Shown: piece by piece, positions 59,097 through 64,000 of the stretch
Layout: every line of letters begins with the position of its first letter
Position numbering within the stretch: position 1 is the first letter of the stretch
Source: Neorhizobium huautlense
GTDB taxonomy: Bacteria > Pseudomonadota > Alphaproteobacteria > Rhizobiales > Rhizobiaceae
Assembly: GCF_030811685.1 (NCBI RefSeq)
Contig: NZ_JAUSRF010000016.1
Coordinates: forward strand, 1-64,000
Direction: 5' to 3'
DNA length: 64,000 nt
Translations under genes and position numbers: made by a program
Notes under the pieces: generated by a model
Database searches by the model: none
What the model was told of the DNA's origin: nothing
What the model saw: the letters and a program-made list of their open reading frames with translations, nothing else

Positions 59097-60167
59097 TCAA
59101 TCGGTTCGCATGCGCGGGTCGAGAAAATTGTTGTCACGCCATTCCAGAAGTTCGAGCGGATTGGCCTGCAATTCATGGTCCGTGCCGAAACCGATAGGGC
59201 CGATGACGGTCGAGAAGGATTGGCCGGCGAGGTGGTCAATGACAGCGCCCTCTGCCGCACCCTGACGGACGATTTCGACCGCCGCATAAGCGGGCAGGGC
59301 GTAACCGTCCGGTTCCGCACCACGCTCCCGGAATTCACCGACAACCGTCTGGGCTTCGGGCAACGTGGCATAATCCGGCAGCGTAACCGCCAGCACGCCG
59401 TCCAACAGCGGGATCGGACGGTTGGCGGATTTCAGCGCGTCGCCACCGATGACGGTGAGGTTGATGCTGTCGGCTGCCGCATCGCGGGCGATGGTGGCGG
59501 TGTCGTTGCGGTCACCGCCGACAAAGACATGTGTGGCGCCGGCCTTGGCAAGACGGCGCACCAGCGCCAGCTGCTGTTCCTGGCCGGGGCGGTAGGTATC
59601 GGTAAAGACGGGCTTGATGCCGCCTGCCTCCAGTTTCTGGCGGATGACGCTGGCAAGATCGCGGCCATAGATCGTGCCGTCTTCGACAAGCGCGATGGGG
59701 CGGTTCTGCCATTGCGTCAGCATCACCTCGGCAAGTTTTTCCCCTTCATCGCCATCAGCCGGAGCCATGCGGAAAAACGGCCATTGGTAACGCTGCGCAT
59801 CCTCCATCAGGATTTTCGAGCGCACCGAAAGCGTGATCGCGGCTATGCGGGCATCCTTCAGGTCCGGCAGCGCTTCCGACAGTGTTTCGACGCAGAGGAA
59901 ACCGATGGCGGCGATGGCCTTTTCTGCTCGCAAGCGCTCTGTGATGGCCTTGCCGGCGCCCTGTTCGCAGCTTTCGTTGATTTCCACCAGCCTATCGCCG
60001 GACTTGGCAGCAGCGGCCCGCGCGCCTTCCAGAACCTGTGCGCCGAGGCCGGCATAAGGGCCGCTTTGGGGCGCCACGACACCGATGGTTGCTGCCATGG
60101 TCGTACCGGCGCTCACCAGCAGCAGGCCGGCAACGGCAAGGATCGGGGCTTTCAGCGTCGCGCTCAT
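59097..60167 (-). CDS. Periplasmic amino-acid-type substrate-binding protein (LivJ-like), orphan
   Basis: A 356-residue protein with a signal peptide ending GTTMA and a type I periplasmic binding fold ([38 protein letters not shown]). The family binds branched-chain amino acids or related ligands. No permease or ATPase gene is near, so it either uses a distant transporter or acts as a sensor. ATG 60167 is used; a TTG nine bases earlier is possible. Rpe follows on the same strand. Confidence 0.83.
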   Translation of the reverse strand: MSATLKAPILAVAGLLLVSAGTTMAATIGVVAPQSGPYAGLGAQVLEGARAAAAKSGDRLVEINESCEQGAGKAITERLRAEKAIAAIGFLCVETLSEALPDLKDARIAAITLSVRSKILMEDAQRYQWPFFRMAPADGDEGEKLAEVMLTQWQNRPIALVEDGTIYGRDLASVIRQKLEAGGIKPVFTDTYRPGQEQQLALVRRLAKAGATHVFVGGDRNDTATIARDAAADSINLTVIGGDALKSANRPIPLLDGVLAVTLPDYATLPEAQTVVGEFRERGAEPDGYALPAYAAVEIVRQGAAEGAVIDHLAGQSFSTVIGPIGFGTDHELQANPLELLEWRDNNFLDPRMRTD

Positions 60168-60289
60168 GGTGTTCAACTGTTTCGGTCTGCCGGTTGCATC
60201 AAGGATATTCGCCTATAACACGAAGATGTTTGCCATGGACAATGGCAGTGATGAAATCCTATCGATAGGCGGATTAATCGGAGCTCGCC

Positions 60290-60613
60290 ATGGATATTGT
60301 CGCGATAGAAGAACTGTTCGAAGGGCTTGGACCTGTCACCGTCAAGCGCATGTTCGGAGGCAAGGGCATCTATCATCGCGGCCTGATCTTTGCGCTGGAA
60401 CTGCGCGACACGCTGATGCTGAAGGCCGATGCGGTCAGTGGCCCGCAGTTTGCCGCTGCCGGTGCTGAACAGTGGAGTTATGAGGGCAAGAAGGGCAAAC
60501 CGGTGCTAATGCCTTATTGGACCGTGCCGGAAGAGGCGCTGGACGATCCCGACGAGATGACGAAATGGGCGCGGCTGGCCTATGAGGCGGCTGTTCGGTC
60601 ACAGGCGGAATGA
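60290..60613 (+). CDS. TfoX/Sxy N-terminal domain protein
   Basis: A 107-residue protein matching the TfoX N-terminal domain (KRMFGGKGIYHRGLIFALELRDTLMLKAD). In Gammaproteobacteria TfoX governs competence. The lone N-terminal domain is common in rhizobia and its role there is not known. It is divergent from the binding-protein gene and 13 bp upstream of the OsmC-like gene. Confidence 0.87.
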   Translation: MDIVAIEELFEGLGPVTVKRMFGGKGIYHRGLIFALELRDTLMLKADAVSGPQFAAAGAEQWSYEGKKGKPVLMPYWTVPEEALDDPDEMTKWARLAYEAAVRSQAE

Positions 60614-60626
60614 CGAGGGTTTTGAA

Positions 60627-61043
60627 ATGGTCGATGTGAAGGTGAAATCGCGGCCGGTCGGTGCGCTGGCCAAAGTGGGGCGCCATGGTCATCCACATCT
60701 CGTGAGCGAAACCGGTGGCGGGCTCGACGTGATCACCAGCGCCTCCATGCCGGGTTTCAATCCGCTGGATCTGCTTTATTCGTCGCTCGCCGCCTGTCTC
60801 GTGCTGAGCGCGCGTATCGCCGCAAGCCGGCTTGGTATTCTCGATAAGCTCGAAGAGGTTTCGGTGCATGTGACGGGACAGAAAAGCGTCGGCGAACCGG
60901 CGCGGGTGGAGAATTTCGACGTGAAATTCGAACTCTCCGGTGATTTCGACGCGGCTGAGCGCGCCGAAATTATTCATATGGCGGAGGAAATCTGCACCGT
61001 CAGCAATACGCTGCTGGCGACACCCACCATCCGCATCGTTTGA
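60627..61043 (+). CDS. OsmC-family protein
   Basis: A 138-residue peroxiredoxin-like protein of the OsmC/Ohr fold. The two redox cysteines are Cys57 (SSLAACLVL) and Cys123 (EEICTVSN). Members reduce organic hydroperoxides, but this subgroup is not functionally assigned. GAGGG lies six bases before ATG 60627. It probably forms an operon with the TfoX-like gene. Confidence 0.86.
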   Translation: MVDVKVKSRPVGALAKVGRHGHPHLVSETGGGLDVITSASMPGFNPLDLLYSSLAACLVLSARIAASRLGILDKLEEVSVHVTGQKSVGEPARVENFDVKFELSGDFDAAERAEIIHMAEEICTVSNTLLATPTIRIV

Positions 61044-61046
61044 CGC

Positions 61047-61544
61047 CTATTCGTCGTCATCCGGAATGTGACTGTCGACGCCACCTGATGTAATGCGGTT
61101 GATGACGCGGCCGACGCCCGGCACGCGCTGCACGGTGGCAACGATCCGGCGGATCAAGGCGTCGTCATCGACCATGCCTTCCAGGACGACGGTCGTGCCG
61201 TCCACATGCAGGTCGATCATTTCCATCTGCAGGTCTTCGAGGTTTTCCAGCGCATCACTGATGCGTTCCTCGAGATCGTCGTCATTCTCGCGCCCGACGG
61301 TTTCCGGCAGGCCACGGTCCCGCAGGCGGTTCTCCTGACCATCGGCCTCGATGCCATCGATGCGGAAACCGCCATTGCGCTCGCGGTCGAAATTGCCGGA
61401 TGCGCCATATTCACCATTGCCGGCCGGTTTCGAGGTCGCGCCCGGCTTGTCGGCATAAGGCCAGCCGTCATCGAGATTGCGCTCTTCGTAATCGCGAAAA
61501 TCCTCTTCGCGCGACAGGTCGTTTTCGCTTTTCTTCAATGCCAT
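61047..61544 (-). CDS. BON-domain protein, no signal peptide
   Basis: A 165-residue acidic protein. The first ~85 residues are charged and Gly-rich, probably disordered. Residues ~86-152 form a BON domain (LEERISDALENLEDLQMEMIDLHVDGTTVVLEGMV, ending VPGVGRVINRI). BON domains bind phospholipids and often occur in osmotic-shock proteins, usually in the periplasm; the lack of a signal peptide here is unusual. ATG 61544 is fixed by AGGAGG. Confidence 0.83.
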   Translation of the reverse strand: MALKKSENDLSREEDFRDYEERNLDDGWPYADKPGATSKPAGNGEYGASGNFDRERNGGFRIDGIEADGQENRLRDRGLPETVGRENDDDLEERISDALENLEDLQMEMIDLHVDGTTVVLEGMVDDDALIRRIVATVQRVPGVGRVINRITSGGVDSHIPDDDE

Positions 61545-61609
61545 GACAGCCTCCTGATAATGGTCTCGGGAGGCATAACGTTCAGGTCGGCGGATTGTTC
61601 GTTCGGTCG

Positions 61610-62107
61610 TCAGCTTCTCGCCGATTTTTCCCATTTCCTGACCAGCCGTTCCCTTTTCAGCCGCGACAGGCGCTTCAGCCAGAATATGCCGTCGAGCTGG
61701 TCGATCTCGTGCTGGATGCAGATGGAGAGAAAACCCTCGGCATCCTCCTCATGGGGCACGCCGTCGAGATCCTGATAACGGAAACGGATCTGTTGCGGCC
61801 GCTCCACCTCGTCGGTGAAACCGGGCATGGAAACGCTGCCCTCCATGTGCCGCATCGTCTCCTCGGAAGAAACGAGCACCTCCGGATTGGCATAGATGCG
61901 CACGCCGTCTTCCGGCGAAAGCTCGATCACGGCGAGGCGCAGAAGTGTGCCGACATGGGCCGCCGTTATGCCGACGCCGGGGGCGGCGCGCATCGTTTCC
62001 AACAGGTCGTCGGCGAGCGTGCGCAGGTCATCGTCGAAGGTGGTGACGGGTCGGCAGGGCTGGTTCAGAAGAGGATCGGGATAGGTCAGGATTTTCAGGC
62101 GAGTCAC
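61610..62107 (-). CDS. Peptide deformylase-like protein with a degenerate active site
   Basis: The fold matches peptide deformylase over 165 residues, but all three catalytic motifs are altered. Motif 1 reads GVGITAAHVG (His51 in place of the oxyanion Gln). Motif 2 reads EGSVSMPG, with Ser91 replacing the metal-ligand Cys. Motif 3 reads QHEIDQLDG, with Gln137 replacing the second metal-ligand His. His133 and Glu134 are kept. Two of three metal ligands are therefore lost, so ordinary deformylase activity is unlikely. GTG 62107 with AGGTG upstream is preferred over the ATG 14 codons earlier. Annotators may label it def. Confidence 0.85.
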   Translation of the reverse strand: MTRLKILTYPDPLLNQPCRPVTTFDDDLRTLADDLLETMRAAPGVGITAAHVGTLLRLAVIELSPEDGVRIYANPEVLVSSEETMRHMEGSVSMPGFTDEVERPQQIRFRYQDLDGVPHEEDAEGFLSICIQHEIDQLDGIFWLKRLSRLKRERLVRKWEKSARS

Positions 62108-62182
62108 GCGGCACCTTGGCGAGAGGTTATCGGTTTTTGCATCGGTCAAAACGTCTCTGGACCCTGCTTTGGAATTGTTCTA

Positions 62183-62224
62183 GCAGATAACCGCGCAGCG
62201 CGGGAACCAAACCCGGTTATCTGC
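62183..62224. repeat. Perfect 11-bp inverted repeat upstream of mgtE
   Basis: GCAGATAACCG (62183-62193) and CGGTTATCTGC (62214-62224) flank 20 bases. It lies about 90 bp before the mgtE start, in the divergent mgtE/deformylase-like promoter region. It could be an operator or an RNA hairpin in the mgtE leader. Confidence 0.55.
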
Positions 62225-62314
62225 GCTATCCAGTTGTTGAAAATCGGTTTTTCGCTGCATATTCGTCTGAACTGACGGATGGCGGTGCGATTCCCTAAGC
62301 GTGAGGGCGGCCTT

Positions 62315-63730
62315 ATGACGAATATCGACGAAGATCGCCTTCGCCCGACAGCGGAAGACATTTCCGACGACATCTATTCGGAAGAGGGCGCCATCCGCGC
62401 CGATTTCCTTGCCATGGTCGGTGCCGCGATTGCCGATCGCGACGTGCTGTTCCTGCGCCAGAACGTGGCAAAGTTGCACGAATCCGAACTCGGCGACCTT
62501 CTCGAAGCGATCCAGCCGGATCAGCGTCTGGCTCTCGTCAAACTGCTCGGCGACGACTTTGACCTGACGGCGCTGACCGAGGTCGATGAGACGATCCGTA
62601 TGGAAATCGTCGACCAGATGCCGAACGAGCAGATCGCTGCTGCGATCGGCGATCTCGATTCGGACGATGCCGTCTACATTCTCGAAGACCTCGACAAGGA
62701 AGACCGCGAGGAAATCCTTGCGCAATTGCCGTTCACCGAGCGTGTGCGCCTCAGCCGTGCGCTGGATTACCCGGAAAGCTCGGCCGGTCGCCGCATGCAG
62801 ACCGAGTTCGTCGCTGTGCCACCATTCTGGACCATCGGCCAGACCATCGACTACATGCGCGAAGAGGAGGATCTGCCGGAAAGTTTCACGCAGATCTTTG
62901 TCATCGATCCCACCTTCAAGCTGCTCGGCGTCATCGATCTCGATCGCATCCTGCGCACCAAGCGTCAGGTGAAGATCGAAACCATCATGCGCGAAACCAA
63001 TTACCCGGTCCCGGCGGATATGGACCAGGAAGAGGCCGCGCAGCTTTTCGAACAGTATGACCTTCTCTCCGCTGCCGTCGTCGATGACAATGGCCGTCTG
63101 GTCGGTGTGCTGACCATCGATGATATCGTCGACGTCATGCAGGAAGAGGCGGAAGAGGACATCATGCGCCTCGGCGGCGTTGGTGATGAAGAACTGTCCG
63201 ACTCGATCAAGGATACGTCGAGGTCGCGTGTGCCGTGGCTGCTGGTCAATCTTTTCACGGCCTTCATGGCGGCTTCTGTCATCGGCCTGTTCGACGCCAC
63301 CATCCAGCAGATCGTCGCGCTTGCCGTGCTGATGCCGATCGTCGCCGGCATGGGCGGCAATGCCGCATCGCAGACGATGACGGTGACGGTGCGCGCGCTC
63401 GCCACCCGCGATCTCGACATCCACAATTCCTGGCGTATCATTCGCCGTGAAGCGGGTGTCGGGCTGTTGAACGGCGTGTTGTTCGGCGTGCTGATCGGCC
63501 TTGTTGCCGGGCTGTGGTTTCAGGATCCCAATATCGGCGGGATCATTGCAACGGCAATGTTGATAAACATGATGGCTGCCGCGCTGGCAGGCATCATGGT
63601 GCCGCTTCTTCTGGACAAGTTCGGTGCCGACCCGGCGGTCGCCTCGGCGGTCTTCGTCACCACCATTACCGATATAACCGGATTTTTTGCATTTCTCGGA
63701 CTTGCGACATGGTGGTTCGCCATCGGTTGA
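62315..63730 (+). CDS. mgtE: Magnesium transporter MgtE
   Basis: A 471-residue Mg2+ channel. The N-terminal superhelical domain (~30-130), two CBS domains (~135-260; TIDDIVDVMQEEAEEDIMRLGG follows) and a C-terminal five-helix pore (from ~310; PIVAGMGGNAASQTMTVTVRAL) match MgtE. ATG 62315 has GAGGG seven bases upstream; ATG 62279 is less likely. Confidence 0.94.
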   Translation: MTNIDEDRLRPTAEDISDDIYSEEGAIRADFLAMVGAAIADRDVLFLRQNVAKLHESELGDLLEAIQPDQRLALVKLLGDDFDLTALTEVDETIRMEIVDQMPNEQIAAAIGDLDSDDAVYILEDLDKEDREEILAQLPFTERVRLSRALDYPESSAGRRMQTEFVAVPPFWTIGQTIDYMREEEDLPESFTQIFVIDPTFKLLGVIDLDRILRTKRQVKIETIMRETNYPVPADMDQEEAAQLFEQYDLLSAAVVDDNGRLVGVLTIDDIVDVMQEEAEEDIMRLGGVGDEELSDSIKDTSRSRVPWLLVNLFTAFMAASVIGLFDATIQQIVALAVLMPIVAGMGGNAASQTMTVTVRALATRDLDIHNSWRIIRREAGVGLLNGVLFGVLIGLVAGLWFQDPNIGGIIATAMLINMMAAALAGIMVPLLLDKFGADPAVASAVFVTTITDITGFFAFLGLATWWFAIG

Positions 63731-63740
63731 CGGGTCAAAA

Positions 63741-63762
63741 TTGACTTGTACGTAAAGGTCAA
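63741..63762. promoter_or_regulatory. MerR-type palindromic operator/promoter before the MerR gene
   Basis: TTGACTTGTAC and GTAAAGGTCAA are inverted copies matching at 9 of 11 positions. The left end doubles as a -35 (TTGACT), and TAGTTT 17 bp further on could be the -10. This fits autoregulation by the MerR protein encoded 31 bp downstream; TACGTAA-type palindromes resemble those reported for LiuR-like regulators. Confidence 0.6.
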
Positions 63763-63793
63763 TTAGTTTTGGCCCTCTGAAAAGGGCAAGCAC

Positions 63794-64000
63794 GTGCACA
63801 AATATTACAGCATAACGGAACTGACCCGCGAATTCGGCGTATCGACGCGGACCCTTCGCTTCTACGAGGACGAGGGCCTGATCCATCCCGAGCGACGGGG
63901 CCGAACCCGCCTGTTCCGTGCCGCCGACCGCCGCCTCATTCAGGAAATTCTGCGGGGCCGCCGCATCGGTTTCACCATCGCCGAGATCCGCGAGATCGTT
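63794..64000 (+). CDS. MerR-family transcriptional regulator (5' end only)
   Basis: The first 69 residues reach the window edge. They form a complete MerR winged helix-turn-helix: YYSITELTREFGVSTRTLRFYEDEGLI, then GRTRLFRAADRRLIQEI. The sequence resembles LiuR-type regulators of branched-chain amino acid breakdown, but the effector domain is outside the window. GTG 63794 follows AAGGG. Confidence 0.85.
   Translation, partial: MHKYYSITELTREFGVSTRTLRFYEDEGLIHPERRGRTRLFRAADRRLIQEILRGRRIGFTIAEIREIV

Overview
The window is a gene-dense, GC-rich chromosomal segment of an alphaproteobacterium, most likely a Rhizobiaceae member of the Agrobacterium/Rhizobium group. The signs are a very large polar-growth protein of the GPR/RgsE type, CckA, a class II DAHP synthase, BluB, a DksA with only one of its four zinc cysteines, the GAAC-N7-GAAC SOS box in front of recA, a CtrA-type box in front of dksA, and frequent TTG and GTG starts with good Shine-Dalgarno sequences. 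No rRNA, tRNA, phage, transposase gene or CRISPR array was found. Nearly everything is core metabolism or cell-cycle/envelope biology.

Layout. 1-9.4 kb: glutathione reductase (gor), class II DAHP synthase, a TolB-like propeller protein, bluB, a secreted protein of unknown function, the malic enzyme-phosphotransacetylase fusion (maeB) and an LpxH-like phosphoesterase. 9.4-15 kb: dgcA-like epimerase, then a four-gene Mla-type lipid-transport operon (STAS-MlaE, MlaF, MlaD, lipoprotein) and a PEBP protein. 15.1-15.4 kb: a 276-bp element with 34-bp terminal inverted repeats, whose right end supplies the stop codon of a 62-residue ORF. 15.7-22.1 kb: the giant GPR/RgsE homologue. 22.6-29 kb: a lone Hpt protein, a 2Fe-2S ferredoxin, a possible minus-strand small RNA, and an acrA-acrB-tetR efflux operon with a clear 13+10+13 palindromic operator. 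29.2-36.3 kb: a DUF922 protease-like protein, folP-folB-folK, the YcjF/YcjX pair, a SixA-like phosphatase and dksA. 36.4-46.7 kb: a FliO-like membrane protein, cckA, recA, alaS, ttcA and an IMPase-family gene. 46.7-57.8 kb (minus strand): Bcr/CflA transporter, grxD, a basic small protein, bolA, and the purine block purB...purC-purS-(coiled coil)-purQ-(lipoprotein)-(PagL-like)-purL. 57.8-64 kb: rpe with a coupled membrane protein, an orphan amino-acid binding protein, TfoX-like, OsmC-like and BON-domain proteins, a deformylase-like protein with a broken active site, mgtE, and the 5' end of a MerR regulator.

How they fit. The purine genes encode consecutive steps of IMP/AMP synthesis, with PurS, PurQ and PurL forming the three-part FGAM synthetase. 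folP-folB-folK are overlapping folate genes. BolA and the CGFS glutaredoxin are a known physical partnership. CckA acts on CtrA, and a full CtrA-type box sits before dksA, 2.3 kb away. The GPR homologue organises polar growth. No wholly new multi-gene system is evident. The best leads are the degenerate deformylase, the inverted-repeat element, the efflux operator, the candidate small RNA, the hairpin before mgtE, and small unexplained genes embedded in the pur and bolA-grxD clusters.
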